From: Maribacter sp. PR1 | GTDB lineage: Bacteria > Bacteroidota > Bacteroidia > Flavobacteriales > Flavobacteriaceae | Direction of reading: 5' to 3' | Length of the DNA stretch: 64,000 bases | Assembly: GCF_028464145.1 (NCBI RefSeq) | Contig: NZ_JAQPCG010000003.1 | Location: 186,001 to 250,000 of the forward strand | The notes under the pieces: model-generated | What the model was told of the DNA's origin: nothing | What the model saw: only the letters and a program-made list of their open reading frames with translations | The model's database searches: none | Program-made: the position numbers and the translations under genes | Shown: piece by piece, positions 16,539 to 26,167 of the stretch | How positions within the stretch are numbered: the first letter of the stretch is position 1 | Layout: every line of letters starts with the position of its first letter

Positions 16539-19538
16539 TTATAGATCGACTTGCTTTTTGGTCTGATTGAATTGCTCTTGCAATTCCTTAAATCGCTCTA
16601 TTTCCTCGTTTCCTGGTTTCTTATCGGCCCTACCGATGATATTGGAGAGATAGGAGATTTGGGCAACCATCATTTGCTGGGGATAGGCTCCTTCATCATT
16701 TTTGATTGTCTTAAGCAAATTTTCCAATTCTTCCTTTTCCTCCTTATTCTTGGTCTCCTTTATTTTCTTCTCCAAGTCCGACTGAAATTTTCTGGCCTCG
16801 GATAAAAGCTGATTGACCTTGTTTTGAAGTGCCAATTGTTCCTTGATAGTTTCCAAGGAAACACCTTCCTGCTCTAATCTTGGGTCCATCAGAATTTGAA
16901 AAGACTGTTCTAAGGTTTTCCCATCAACGGTCAATTTAGCCGTATATGATCCTGGGGGAACCATCGGACCATTTTTGTAGCTACGGCTCTTATTACTGCT
17001 CCATGCTCCTTTTTCCCGCAAGTCCCACTCGAATCGATTGATGCCCTTTTTGGTTTCCAATTTGGTATCCACGTATTCAAATACCATACTTAGCCCCATA
17101 TCTTCTACCTGTTCCTTGGTCGATTTCAATTGGGTGGAATCGCTAACGATTTTGGCAACTGATTTCCCTTCGGCATTGAATATCTCCAAGGAAACCCCAC
17201 TTTTTAATTCTTTGGGCAAATAATAATCGATGCTTACACTTGTTGAAGAATAATTAGGAAAATCCCCAGAACCCCAAGGCGTTCTGTATCTATAGGTGTC
17301 TTCTGGTTTAAAAAGTACAGGGTTTGCGTTTAATTCTGCTATGCTATTGTCCCTAAGTGCACTAATATTATCCAAAATCCAGAATCCACGTCCCATGGTA
17401 CTCAAGACCAAGTCTCCTCGATTTATAATAATATCCGTTATCGGGGTCACAGGTAAGTTCTGTTGAAACGCCTTCCAAGTTTCGCCATCGTTGAAGGAAA
17501 TAAACATTCCAAATTCAGTACCTGCATATAGTAATCCTGCCATCTTTGGATCCTCCCTAAGGACCCTTGCGGTATAATCCGATGGTATTCCGTTACTTTC
17601 CGTACTTATCAAGGTCCAACTTTTACCGTAATCATCCGTTTTATATATGTAAGGCGTAGTATCACCCAATAGATGTCGGTCTACTGTAATATATGCTTTG
17701 GCAGGGTCTAATTGCGAAGGTTCTACAGACTCCACCCTACCCCCTTTGGGCATTTTTTTTGGGGTGACATTCGCCCATGTCTGCCCTCCATCTTGGGTAA
17801 CGGAAATAACACCGTCATTGGACCCGGTCCAAATAAGGCCAGGGTTGATTTTTGATTCCCTTATAGAATATAATGTACTATAATATTCTTCCCCTGTGAT
17901 ATCACGGGTAATAGGACTACCTGAAATCACCTGTTTATCGGTTTCATTTGCCGTTAAGTCTGGGGAAATAGTTTGCCAAATTTGACCATTGTTCCTTGTT
18001 TTATGAAGGTATTGAGAACCCATATAGACTACGTTCGGGTCGTGGGGAGAAACGTGAATGGGCGCTACCCGTTGAAACCTGTATTTTAAGTCTTTCGGAT
18101 TATGTCCATAAATATTTGAGGCCCCAATGGAATATTCCCTATCCGTTCCCGTAAGCTTGTTAAATACGCTAAACCGACCTTTACAGTTGTTATACACCAC
18201 ATTAGGGTCGCCAGGTTTTGGGATGGCAGGACCGGTTTCACATCCGCCAACATCCATCATGATTTGTGTGCCCTGCGCACCGCTAGCGGTCGGCGCCGAA
18301 CTTGGAATAGCTATGGTCGTGTTATCTTGCTGCGCCCCATAGACCCAGTAGGGATATTGGTCGTCTACCGCCACTTGATAGATTTCTGCTGTAGGCTGAT
18401 TGAACTGTGTTGACCATGTTTTACCCCCATTGTGGGAAACATTAGCCCCTCCGTCATTACATTGGATCAATAAGTCTGGATTGTTCGGATTTAACCAGAT
18501 ATCATGATTATCCCCATGGGGAACGCTCATACGTTTCCACGTTTTACCACCATCCGTCGATTTTAATAAGGGATTGGCGTTGGAATAAACAATATCGGGG
18601 TTGGTGGGGTCCAATTCTATATTGGTATAATAAAAAGGCCTATTGACCAAGCCTTCATTGCTGGAGGTTTGGGTGAATGTTTTTCCCTGGTCTACGGATT
18701 TATAAACTCCCCCCTCCTTTCCAGGAGCTTCGATTACGGCATAGAGAATACTGGAGTCCGTAGGGGAAACGGCCAAGTCTATTTTTCCGATAAGGCCTTT
18801 GGGCAGCCCATCTTCCAATTTCACCCAATCCTTGCCTCCATTGACGGATTTATAAATTCCTCCTTCTTTATTTTCACCTCCGGAGATAATTGTCCAAGGT
18901 GTTCTTTTGGCTTTCCAAGCGGCCGCATAGACCACGTTGGGGTTACCGGGTAAAAGTTCCAAATCCGCAAAACCTGTTTCGTTGGAAAGGAATAAAACTT
19001 TTTCCCATGTATTTCCGCCATCAGTTGTTTTAAAGATACCACGTTCTTCGTTGGGCTTAAAGGCATTACCGATAGCCGCTACCCATACAATATTGCTGTT
19101 GGTAGGGTCTATTTCAACGGCTCCAATTTGCCCTACCTTTTCCAACCCGATATGGGTCCAGGTTTTTCCTGCGTCAACAGATTTGTAGACACCTTTTCCA
19201 CTGATGATATTGCTTCGTAATCCATCGGAACCTGTTCCGACATACACAATATTCGAATCATTCGAGGCCATCTCTATGGCGCCAATCGAGGGTGTTTTAA
19301 AATATCCATCAGAGACATTATTCCAAGTAGTGCCGTAATCCTCGGTTTTCCAGACCCCGGCCCCAGAAGCACCCAGATAAAAAGTACCGGGTAACATTGG
19401 TGTTCCGGTTACCGTTGTGACTCTTCCTCCCCTATTGGGTCCAATGGTACGGTACTGAAATGCGTCGAAATTTTGACCAAATATTGAAAATCCTAGAAAT
19501 AAAAAAATTGTTGATAGTGAAAGCCCTTTCATGAACAT
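16539..19538 (-). CDS. VPS10/sortilin-like BNR-repeat glycosidase-type protein
   Basis: A 999-aa exported protein; a signal peptide (LSTIFLFLGFSIFGQ) precedes Gln22. Repeated Asp-box (BNR) motifs include SVDAGKTW, TTDGGNTW, SVNGGKDW, SVDQGKTF, STDGGKTW, HNGGKTW, TQDGGQTW and TDDYGKSW. They build a large beta-propeller like the VPS10/sortilin and xyloglucanase domains. Beyond residue 730 come a beta-sandwich and a charged coiled coil (LEKKIKETKNKEEKEELENLL). I see no secure catalytic acid, so the enzyme activity is open. It probably sits in the envelope or is released. Confidence 0.88.
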   Translation of the reverse strand: MFMKGLSLSTIFLFLGFSIFGQNFDAFQYRTIGPNRGGRVTTVTGTPMLPGTFYLGASGAGVWKTEDYGTTWNNVSDGYFKTPSIGAIEMASNDSNIVYVGTGSDGLRSNIISGKGVYKSVDAGKTWTHIGLEKVGQIGAVEIDPTNSNIVWVAAIGNAFKPNEERGIFKTTDGGNTWEKVLFLSNETGFADLELLPGNPNVVYAAAWKAKRTPWTIISGGENKEGGIYKSVNGGKDWVKLEDGLPKGLIGKIDLAVSPTDSSILYAVIEAPGKEGGVYKSVDQGKTFTQTSSNEGLVNRPFYYTNIELDPTNPDIVYSNANPLLKSTDGGKTWKRMSVPHGDNHDIWLNPNNPDLLIQCNDGGANVSHNGGKTWSTQFNQPTAEIYQVAVDDQYPYWVYGAQQDNTTIAIPSSAPTASGAQGTQIMMDVGGCETGPAIPKPGDPNVVYNNCKGRFSVFNKLTGTDREYSIGASNIYGHNPKDLKYRFQRVAPIHVSPHDPNVVYMGSQYLHKTRNNGQIWQTISPDLTANETDKQVISGSPITRDITGEEYYSTLYSIRESKINPGLIWTGSNDGVISVTQDGGQTWANVTPKKMPKGGRVESVEPSQLDPAKAYITVDRHLLGDTTPYIYKTDDYGKSWTLISTESNGIPSDYTARVLREDPKMAGLLYAGTEFGMFISFNDGETWKAFQQNLPVTPITDIIINRGDLVLSTMGRGFWILDNISALRDNSIAELNANPVLFKPEDTYRYRTPWGSGDFPNYSSTSVSIDYYLPKELKSGVSLEIFNAEGKSVAKIVSDSTQLKSTKEQVEDMGLSMVFEYVDTKLETKKGINRFEWDLREKGAWSSNKSRSYKNGPMVPPGSYTAKLTVDGKTLEQSFQILMDPRLEQEGVSLETIKEQLALQNKVNQLLSEARKFQSDLEKKIKETKNKEEKEELENLLKTIKNDEGAYPQQMMVAQISYLSNIIGRADKKPGNEEIERFKELQEQFNQTKKQVDL

Positions 19539-19681
19539 GCGTGTATTATTGTTGGTTTATTTAAAGTTAAGGAATACGGAAGGTTTACCAATTCTAAGGA
19601 TTATATTTTTCCTAAAATTGTAAATCTTCAGTTAATGTAATAAAGAGAAATGGAAATTAGAACCCATTTTTCATCATTTCC

Positions 19682-20965
19682 CTATTTATGCTGCTGTGCC
19701 AACCATTCCATAATGGTTACCGGTCTATCATTAATTAGCACCGGGCTTCCGTCAAAATCAAAATCGGCATCATTATCATGGGAATAAATCCAGGACCAAT
19801 GGCCCGGAAAATGATAATCCTCTCCTCCATACATCCCATTCAAGTCAATGACATGGTCGTAAAGAGAAAGATGTACGTTGGGTGCTCCTACTGCAACTAG
19901 TCTTTCATATAACGGAATTACCGTTTCTTCAGGAATCGTGGTCGTGTCATCCTTAGAATGTACAAACCAAATGGGAATATTTTTGATGCTGTTCAACTGT
20001 TCATTGGATATATATTCATTGTGATAAGCCAGAGCACTAATATATCCGGCAGCAAAATAATCGGGATTGTTAAATAGAAGTTTTAGACTCATGTATCCTC
20101 CATTCGAACACCCTCCAATATAGATTCTATCAGAATCTATATTCGGATTGTTTTTTACAAAATCCCTGATCAATGCCATCAAGGCTTCGTTATAGATGTC
20201 ATTGGTGTTCCCCCGGGTATACTCCCCGGATTCACTTTGCATCCAAAAGGTTGGGGTCTGTGGGGCCAATACATACGCTCCCTTGAAAATCTCCTGAATT
20301 TCTTCGGAGGCATAATTGGTCGCTTTATTGGCAATCAACGGAATACTGGCATCTGTACCTCCTTCGCCGCCTCCATGTAGCCAAATGATCAAGGGAAAGC
20401 TTCCATCTCCTTCCGGCGTAAAGCTTCCATAGGTTAAATCTATGTTTTTATGGCTGAAGCTTCCGTTTAAATCAAAAATATCCAAATCGGGGATGATCCT
20501 TCTCCCTTCCTTGTTCCAAGTAGTTCCTGAAGGTATATGGGTAACGGTTAATTCATAGTCTATCCATTGGTTGCTGGCCCTTCCATTACTACTACGATAA
20601 TATTTAATAGGTGAACTTAATGCATCATTAGGCGCCACCAATAACACTAGGGTAGTAAATGATCCATTTTCATCGCGGTCCCCATCTGCATTCGATGGAT
20701 AGGCATAGAGCACCTTTCTTATTCCTTCAGCCTCACCAGGCCGCATTTCTACATTTTCCTTACTTCGTACGACCTTTACCTTAAAATCGTTATGGCTCAG
20801 CCTATCTTCAGTGTTCGGTTTTGGTACAATAACCTTATTAACGCCGGGACCCCAATCATAGGCGTCTATAAGTACAGTATTGGTGCCATCCATAGTGCTT
20901 TGTGCAGAAATTGATAAAAAGGGAACAAATAATAGTGCGATTAGAAGAATTTGCAGTCGTTTCAT
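19682..20965 (-). CDS. Secreted carboxylesterase/prolyl-oligopeptidase-family hydrolase
   Basis: A 427-aa exported serine hydrolase (signal to about residue 21). An N-terminal strand domain precedes the alpha/beta hydrolase core: oxyanion HGGGEGG near residue 196, nucleophile Ser in GCSNGGYMS near 289, Asp in HSKDDTTT near 337 and His in HFPGHWSW near 399. These positions fit an LPXTA-like polysaccharide esterase of the PhaC or CE1 type. The substrate is probably an ester bond in a polymer or peptide; I cannot choose. The gene is monocistronic by spacing. Confidence 0.85.
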   Translation of the reverse strand: MKRLQILLIALLFVPFLSISAQSTMDGTNTVLIDAYDWGPGVNKVIVPKPNTEDRLSHNDFKVKVVRSKENVEMRPGEAEGIRKVLYAYPSNADGDRDENGSFTTLVLLVAPNDALSSPIKYYRSSNGRASNQWIDYELTVTHIPSGTTWNKEGRRIIPDLDIFDLNGSFSHKNIDLTYGSFTPEGDGSFPLIIWLHGGGEGGTDASIPLIANKATNYASEEIQEIFKGAYVLAPQTPTFWMQSESGEYTRGNTNDIYNEALMALIRDFVKNNPNIDSDRIYIGGCSNGGYMSLKLLFNNPDYFAAGYISALAYHNEYISNEQLNSIKNIPIWFVHSKDDTTTIPEETVIPLYERLVAVGAPNVHLSLYDHVIDLNGMYGGEDYHFPGHWSWIYSHDNDADFDFDGSPVLINDRPVTIMEWLAQQHK

Positions 20966-21051
20966 AATTAAGCTGGTTTTAGTCCCTTAAAGTAATCGAT
21001 TACCTCCAATTTACAAAACCATTATACAAGACGCTTCATGAAGGGTTTTAT

Positions 21052-21900
21052 TCAATTCCCTTTTAAATGATGAAAAGCTTCCTGTAATTTTTTGGTAACG
21101 GGACCAACAGTAGAATCGGTGTAGTAAGAATGATCGTTTATCTGCTGTATGGAGGCTATTTGGGTGCTTGTACCCGTAAGAAAGGCCTCGTCCTTATTGT
21201 AGATTTCATCCTCGGATATAGCCTCTTCCTTTAGTTCCAAGCCTAGTTCCCCACAAAGTTGGATCACCACCAATCTCGTAATACCATTTAGTATGAACTC
21301 GTTTGCAGGATGGGTGTAGACCACATTATCCTTCACAAAAAAAACATTACAATGCGACGCTTCCGTAACCACGCCGTTCCGACATAGCACCGTTTCATAA
21401 CACTCATGCTGCATGGCTTCTTCATTGAGCATAACGTTGCCCAAAAGGGAGGTCATTTTAATATCGCATCGAGACCACCTGAAATCCTCACGGGTAATTA
21501 CCTTGGCATGTATTGTATTAATATCCGGTAGCACCTTGGGCAAGGCGTACATAAAAACCGTAGGTTGAATATCTTTTGGGAAGGCATGTTGTCTAGGAGC
21601 TACCCCGCGCGTAATTTGTAAGTATAGGAAACAATCCTTTCCTATTAAGTCGGAAGACTCTAATAGGTAATTGATTTCCTTCGGAATCTGACTAACGTCA
21701 TATTGGATTCGGATTTTGGCAAGTCCCTCCGCAAGCCGACTCAAATGCGCCTCTTCATAGAAAAAGACTCCATTTATTTGGGCCATGGCCTCATAGATAC
21801 CATCCCCAAAAATAAACCCTCTGTCAAAGACCGAAACTTGGGCTTTTTCAGAGGGTAGAATTTCTCCGTTCAGATAGACTTTATCAGGATAATTCGACAT
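21052..21900 (-). CDS. Class IV aminotransferase (D-amino-acid transaminase type)
   Basis: A 282-aa cytoplasmic PLP enzyme. The N-terminus MSNYPDKVYLNGEILPSEKAQVSVFDRGFIFGDGIYE is the class IV signature. The Schiff-base lysine is in DIKMTSLLGNV near residue 146, followed by GVVTEASHCNVFFV and the C-terminal FLTGTSTQIASI. The DxGxxxGDGxYE pattern and the SLLGN motif favour a D-alanine aminotransferase, converting D-amino acid and 2-oxoglutarate to 2-oxo acid and D-glutamate. Branched-chain or aminodeoxychorismate lyase activity cannot be excluded. It starts 4 bases from the stop codon of the sorbosone-type gene's downstream end, suggesting cotranscription. Confidence 0.85.
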   Translation of the reverse strand: MSNYPDKVYLNGEILPSEKAQVSVFDRGFIFGDGIYEAMAQINGVFFYEEAHLSRLAEGLAKIRIQYDVSQIPKEINYLLESSDLIGKDCFLYLQITRGVAPRQHAFPKDIQPTVFMYALPKVLPDINTIHAKVITREDFRWSRCDIKMTSLLGNVMLNEEAMQHECYETVLCRNGVVTEASHCNVFFVKDNVVYTHPANEFILNGITRLVVIQLCGELGLELKEEAISEDEIYNKDEAFLTGTSTQIASIQQINDHSYYTDSTVGPVTKKLQEAFHHLKGN

Positions 21901-21904
21901 TTTT

Positions 21905-23092
21905 TTAGTTTGAGGCTACTTGTGTATCGGAATAGGTAACCCTGTAAATGGCATCGCCATAGTCATCCGAAATCAATAAAGACCCATCTTCCATCCAAAG
22001 CAAGTCTACCGGTCTTCCAGTAACCTTTTGAGTTTCGTCATTCAACCAGCCATCAATAAAGGGCTCCGTACTCTTTACTTCACCATTTTCTATATCGGCC
22101 AGCATAATTCTATAACCTATTTTTTTACTTCGATTCCATGAACCGTGCTCAGCGATAAATGCTTTTCCATTATAGGTAGAGGGAAACATATTTCCCGATT
22201 TAAATTTAACAGCCAACGGTGCTACATGTGCTCCCAAAGCTTTTGCAGGTGGCACAAAATCCGAACAAGGACGTTGATCTCCGAATTCCGGGTCCTGTAC
22301 GGTGCCCCCATGACAGAAAGGATAACCAAAATGTTGACCGGCCTCCGTAATATGGTTCAATTCACAAGGAGGAATATCATCGCCCAACATATCCCTACCA
22401 TTGTCCGTAAACCACATTTCGCCTTTATCATCCCAGGTAAAGCCTACGGAATTACGTACTCCTTTAGCATAGATTTCGCGATTAGTGCCATCAGGATCCA
22501 TTCTGGTAATCGTTGCAAAGCGTTCATCTTGCGTAGGATTGCAAATGTTGCAGGGTGCACCTACGGGTACATATAATTTATCATCAGGTCCAAAAGCAAT
22601 ATATTTCCAACCGTGATGAAATTCCGTTGGGTAATCGTCGTACACCAATTCCTTGTTTAGTGAATCCCCTAATTGACCTTCTATATTCGGATATTTCCAT
22701 AGACTTCCTACTTGGGCAACATACAGGTCACCGTTCCGCATGGCGATTCCGTTTGGAACTTCCATCGTATCGAGTACCATGACCGTTTCTGCATTATAGT
22801 CCCCATCCTTATCTTGTATAGCGTACACGGTGTTCTCGTTTCTTGTGCCCACGAAAAGTGTCCCGTTATCGCCCATGGCCATGGAACGTGCACCATCCAC
22901 TCCCCTAGCATATACCTTAATGTCAAAACCATCGGGTAAATTGAGATCCAATAATGCCATGTCCGTACTATCCATGGGTACTTCCTCTTTAGCAACAGTA
23001 TTTTCCTCCTTTTTCGTTTCCTTGCAGGAAAATATGCCAAGGGCTAATGCTGCAGCAAAGATTGATTTAAAAAAAGATATCCTATAATTCAT
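21905..23092 (-). CDS. Sorbosone-dehydrogenase-like (PQQ-type) lipoprotein
   Basis: A lipoprotein with lipobox IFSC (Cys23 from the chosen ATG at 23092, where the signal MNYRISFFKSIFAAALALGIFSC starts; an earlier in-frame start at 23122 adds an unlikely 10 residues). The protein is a six-bladed propeller related to soluble glucose/sorbosone dehydrogenase: MVLDTMEVPNGIAMRNGDLYVAQ, HHGWKYIAFGPDDKLYV, GVRNSVGFTWD, WFTDNGRDMLGDDIPPCELNHI and RPVDLLWMEDGSLLISDDYGDAIYRVTY. PQQ binding is expected for the family but is not shown. Its likely role is periplasmic sugar or aldose oxidation. Confidence 0.9.
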   Translation of the reverse strand: MNYRISFFKSIFAAALALGIFSCKETKKEENTVAKEEVPMDSTDMALLDLNLPDGFDIKVYARGVDGARSMAMGDNGTLFVGTRNENTVYAIQDKDGDYNAETVMVLDTMEVPNGIAMRNGDLYVAQVGSLWKYPNIEGQLGDSLNKELVYDDYPTEFHHGWKYIAFGPDDKLYVPVGAPCNICNPTQDERFATITRMDPDGTNREIYAKGVRNSVGFTWDDKGEMWFTDNGRDMLGDDIPPCELNHITEAGQHFGYPFCHGGTVQDPEFGDQRPCSDFVPPAKALGAHVAPLAVKFKSGNMFPSTYNGKAFIAEHGSWNRSKKIGYRIMLADIENGEVKSTEPFIDGWLNDETQKVTGRPVDLLWMEDGSLLISDDYGDAIYRVTYSDTQVASN

Positions 23093-23205
23093 AGTTTTTA
23101 AGTTTTCTACGAAGATACTCAAGCATCCTTACAAATTGAAAAATTTTGAATCTTTACCACATGGCAGGGTAAGGTAAATAGTTTTGGGTTGATGATTTAA
23201 TAATC

Positions 23206-23238
23206 AAAAGCTAAAAACCTGTTTGGCTTTTAGCTTTT
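23206..23238 (-). terminator. Rho-independent terminator of the 23261 gene
   Basis: AAAAGCTAAAA pairs perfectly with TTTTAGCTTTT, with a CC/GG extension inside. The site lies just past the end of the 23261 minus-strand gene. The T-tract on the minus strand is short. Confidence 0.6.
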
Positions 23239-23260
23239 AGTATTTGTTTTTGTGAAAAGA

Positions 23261-23761
23261 CTAGACCTTCAAATTGCCTTGTTCGCTTAAATCCTTTTTT
23301 TCACCGGTTATGGTTCCCACACCCATTTTTATTAGACTGATAAACATATTGTCCTTAGTATCCCAATAATGGGCATCTTCGGGAGTAACTTTTATTGCTG
23401 AAATGTTTGGGTCGGTTTTACCGTCGAACCAATTATCATCACTACTTTGATATAAATCGTCTATGATAATCTGGTCATTTACGATTTCTGCTTTTCCATA
23501 GACCGTTAAGAACTCCATAGCCATTGCTTTGGAATAAAAGAGTTGAACTTTTGAATCCTTGTTAATGTTCTTATTGTGGGTACTGTCCTTTCCGCTTAAG
23601 AACCAGATATTACCTTTACTATCCACTTTTTTGGTGCTCATGGGTATAGCATGTAAAGGAAATTTATCCAATTGTGTAGCCATTAAAGCAAAATCTATAG
23701 AAGTTGCAAGCTCCTTTAATTTGGATACTGCATCCGTATTCGAAAGATTTTTAGTTGCCAT
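23261..23761 (-). CDS. Pyridoxamine-5'-phosphate-oxidase-like protein (general stress 26 family)
   Basis: A 166-aa protein of the flavin-binding split-barrel fold. The motifs are FALMATQLDKFPLHAIPMSTKKVDSKGNIWFLSG near residue 27, KVQLFYSKAMAMEFLTVYGKAEIVND, and DPNISAIKVTPEDAHYWDTKDN. These are the general-stress-protein-26-like subset, which binds FMN or related cofactors and lacks the residues of a true PNPOx. A role in stress or redox chemistry is inferred from the family and from the nearby flavin reductase, SDR and OsmC genes. It begins 52 bases after the reductase gene and ends at a terminator hairpin. Confidence 0.87.
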   Translation of the reverse strand: MATKNLSNTDAVSKLKELATSIDFALMATQLDKFPLHAIPMSTKKVDSKGNIWFLSGKDSTHNKNINKDSKVQLFYSKAMAMEFLTVYGKAEIVNDQIIIDDLYQSSDDNWFDGKTDPNISAIKVTPEDAHYWDTKDNMFISLIKMGVGTITGEKKDLSEQGNLKV

Positions 23762-23813
23762 GTTTATTATTTTTTATGAGTGAATTAATTTTCTACTGAT
23801 GGTTTATCGGGAA

Positions 23814-24485
23814 TTAATCTAAATCTTCGGTAATAATGTCCTTTTTTGGAACATCCAACTCCAACAAGACATTATATACACTATCCATCATCGGTGGCGG
23901 TCCACAGAGATAAAACTTTTTATCAAAATTCTGAGTATGGCTTTTTATAAATTCCTTGTCTATTGTACCATGGGGAAACTTACTGCTATGTTCATCAGAA
24001 AGGATATTGATAAAATTTTTTCCAAGCCACCTTTCAAAATCTGATTGAAGAATAATATCCCGTTCACGTTGATTAGCAAAAATCAATGTATTACCCTCCA
24101 AATTTCCTTTTCGGGCCAAATCCTTAATAATCGCAATAAACGGCGTAACCCCTGCCCCACCGGCCAAGAATATTCCTGGTCCTTCATAGGAAATTGCTCC
24201 CCAAGAATCACTTATCAATAGGGTGTCCCCTTGCTCTAAAGTTTGTAATTGATCGGTTACCCCATCGTGATCTGGATACACTTTAATAGTGAACTGTAAG
24301 AAACCATCATCCGGTAAGCTAGTAAAGGTGAACGGTCTTTTTTGTTCCTTCCATGTGGGTTGGTCAATGGACATTTCACAGGCTTGACCAGGTGTAAAAT
24401 CATAGTCCGGAGGCCTTTCCGTTTGTATTTGGAGTACGTTATGTCTTATAAATCCTATATCTTGAATTTTTATTTTATGTGCCAT
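23814..24485 (-). CDS. Flavodoxin/ferredoxin reductase-like FAD/NAD(P)H oxidoreductase
   Basis: A 223-aa cytoplasmic protein of the ferredoxin-reductase fold. The FAD region carries the KRPFTFTSLP motif near residue 50 and a loop at GDTLLISDSWGAISYEG. The NAD(P)H-binding glycine motif is GIFLAGGAGVTPFIAI near 106, and the C-terminus has FYLCGPPPMMDSV. It has no 2Fe-2S domain and so must pass electrons to a separate carrier or flavoprotein. The neighbours 52 bases down and 53 bases up suggest a redox-stress operon. Confidence 0.88.
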   Translation of the reverse strand: MAHKIKIQDIGFIRHNVLQIQTERPPDYDFTPGQACEMSIDQPTWKEQKRPFTFTSLPDDGFLQFTIKVYPDHDGVTDQLQTLEQGDTLLISDSWGAISYEGPGIFLAGGAGVTPFIAIIKDLARKGNLEGNTLIFANQRERDIILQSDFERWLGKNFINILSDEHSSKFPHGTIDKEFIKSHTQNFDKKFYLCGPPPMMDSVYNVLLELDVPKKDIITEDLD

Positions 24486-24538
24486 TTAATTTTGTCTTTT
24501 TCTGTTTGCTTTATTTTTTTAGTTCTGAAAATGAAAAT

Positions 24539-25168
24539 CTAGGAAACCGAATCCAAAGCTTTTCCAATCAAGGTTTCACCGTCCAAAATTTCAAACGTTT
24601 CGTTGGTACCTGCATTTTCATGTAAGGCATGAACCAAGGTTTGCGCAACGTCATCACGGCTTATGGAACCTTGTTTTTCAAAATGTTTTTTTAAGCTTAT
24701 CGTACCAGTACCATTTTCGTTGGTTAAAGGCCCGGGCCTGACAATCATATAATTTAAATCGCTTTGTTTGAGGTATTCATCCGCATTGTGTTTTGCTTGT
24801 AAATACTCTTTTAGGTCTTCCGCAGCTTCGGGATTATCAGCTCCCATAGAACTTAACATCACAAATCTCTTCACGTTCGCTTTTTTGGAGACGTCCATTA
24901 AGCTTTTAGCGCCCTCCTGATCTACAGCTACCACTTTTTTTCCTCCCGATCCAGCAGCAAAAACCACCTTATCGATGTTCTTGACGGTATGTGTAAGATC
25001 TTCCTCTAAATCGCCTAAAACGGTATCTATTCCATCATTTTCAAATTGCGCTAATTGTTCTTTCTTACGAACCATGGCAACAGGATTAAAATATTGGGAT
25101 GCCTTTAATAAATGAACTACTTTTTTTCCTGTGGTACCATTCGCACCTGCTACTAATATATTTTCCAT
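24539..25168 (-). CDS. Atypical SDR NAD(P)-binding protein (YwnB/NmrA-like)
   Basis: A Rossmann-fold protein starting at the ATG at 25168 (MENILVAGANGTTGKKVVHLL); the longer frame from 25210 adds 14 residues before the core. Diagnostic sites are GANGTTG near residue 8, VVFAAGSGG, VKRFVMLSSMGAD, and a YMIVRPGPLTNENGTG element like that of atypical SDR group 5. The classical YxxxK dyad is not obvious. The protein likely senses or reduces NAD(P)-linked compounds. It sits in the redox group ahead of the flavin reductase. Confidence 0.85.
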   Translation of the reverse strand: MENILVAGANGTTGKKVVHLLKASQYFNPVAMVRKKEQLAQFENDGIDTVLGDLEEDLTHTVKNIDKVVFAAGSGGKKVVAVDQEGAKSLMDVSKKANVKRFVMLSSMGADNPEAAEDLKEYLQAKHNADEYLKQSDLNYMIVRPGPLTNENGTGTISLKKHFEKQGSISRDDVAQTLVHALHENAGTNETFEILDGETLIGKALDSVS

Positions 25169-25359
25169 AGTGTATTCTTTTTTTACACAAAGTAAGATAG
25201 GTAGATCCAAGGACGGACCTTACTCTGTATGGTGTAATTATTAGCTCGATACCCATTTTTTTTGGATGGTTCAGTTATTCTGAATACAGCACTTTTATTT
25301 AGGGTTTAGATTAATAGTGGGATGGAAAAACTTGTATATTCTCGATATAAAATTTAATT

Positions 25360-25644
25360 ATGAGTGATAAGAAAGGGAAACCCTATAATTCAGATATTAC
25401 AAAGGAAGATTTGAACGCCTTGGGCGAAAAAACAAAAAATTCGAGAACCGATCAAGGTGATGACCAACAATTACAGGAAAGGGAAAAAGATGTGGATTTT
25501 GCAGGTTCGGATTTGGATGTTCCGGGACGGAATCTACCAAAAGACAAAACCAAGAAAACGGTTAAGGACGAAGAAAATCAATTGTATAGTCAGGGGGGTT
25601 CAGGAAATGAGGATTTAGAACGGAACAGGGACCATATCGAATAG
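25360..25644 (+). CDS. Small hydrophilic stress-type protein, unknown function
   Basis: A 94-aa, very charged protein without hydrophobic core (Lys, Asp, Glu, Gln and Asn dominate), so it is probably disordered. Features are DITKEDLNALGEKTKNSRTDQ in the first half and DVDFAGSDLDVPGRNLPKD in the middle, ending NEDLERNRDHIE. Such hydrophilic proteins sometimes act in desiccation or osmotic stress, but I have no direct family assignment. A strong terminator follows. It is transcribed divergently from the SDR group. Confidence 0.75.
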   Translation: MSDKKGKPYNSDITKEDLNALGEKTKNSRTDQGDDQQLQEREKDVDFAGSDLDVPGRNLPKDKTKKTVKDEENQLYSQGGSGNEDLERNRDHIE

Positions 25645-25662
25645 ACTTTTGTATTTACGATA

Positions 25663-25692
25663 TAAAAAAGCAGCCATCTAGGCTGCTTTTTC
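25663..25692. terminator. Bidirectional rho-independent terminator
   Basis: AAAAAGCAGCC, loop ATCTA, GGCTGCTTTTT form a perfect stem with a T-tract on both strands. It lies between the ends of the convergent 25360 and OsmC genes. Confidence 0.9.
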
Positions 25693-25713
25693 TTTACAAT
25701 GTGTTTTTTGCTT

Positions 25714-26130
25714 CTATGCTAAACTGGCATTTAGTACAATTTCAGTATCCAATAATTTGGAAATGGGACACACATCCTTTGCCTTTGTAGCAATCTTCTT
25801 AAATTCCGAAGCTTCAATTTCCGGTACATCACCTTTTAGGTCCAAGGTCACTTTTACAATCTCGCCATCCTTAAAGGATACCTTGGCACTAACGTCGAGC
25901 GTATTTGGTGTATAATCCGCTTCCCCGAGCAAAAAACTCAATTGCATGGCAAAGCATCCTGCGTGTGCCGCTCCAATGAGTTCTTCGGGATTGGTACCTT
26001 TTCCATCCTCAAATCTCGTATTGAAGGAATATTGGGTATTTTCCAGTACGGTACTATCCGTCGTTAATGTACCATGGCCTTCTTTTCCACTTCCTTTCCA
26101 TTGTGCTTTCGCATTTCGTGTAAAATTCAT
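25714..26130 (-). CDS. osmC: OsmC family peroxiredoxin
   Basis: A 138-aa cytoplasmic protein that reduces organic hydroperoxides through a cysteine pair. The start [26 protein letters not shown] and the domain order are those of OsmC. The catalytic cysteines are in [16 protein letters not shown] near residue 59 and DVCPISKLL near 119. This is OsmC-type rather than Ohr-type, by the [16 protein letters not shown] motif. It has its own terminator and probably its own promoter, and lies next to the Old Yellow Enzyme gene. Confidence 0.93.
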   Translation of the reverse strand: MNFTRNAKAQWKGSGKEGHGTLTTDSTVLENTQYSFNTRFEDGKGTNPEELIGAAHAGCFAMQLSFLLGEADYTPNTLDVSAKVSFKDGEIVKVTLDLKGDVPEIEASEFKKIATKAKDVCPISKLLDTEIVLNASLA

Positions 26131-26167
26131 TTTGTCTTTTTTTAATTATTATTTATTAATTCAATTT

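Noticed and set aside
22145-22576. 143-codon open frame on the plus strand
   Set aside because: It lies wholly inside the sorbosone-dehydrogenase-like gene on the other strand, whose motifs are clear.
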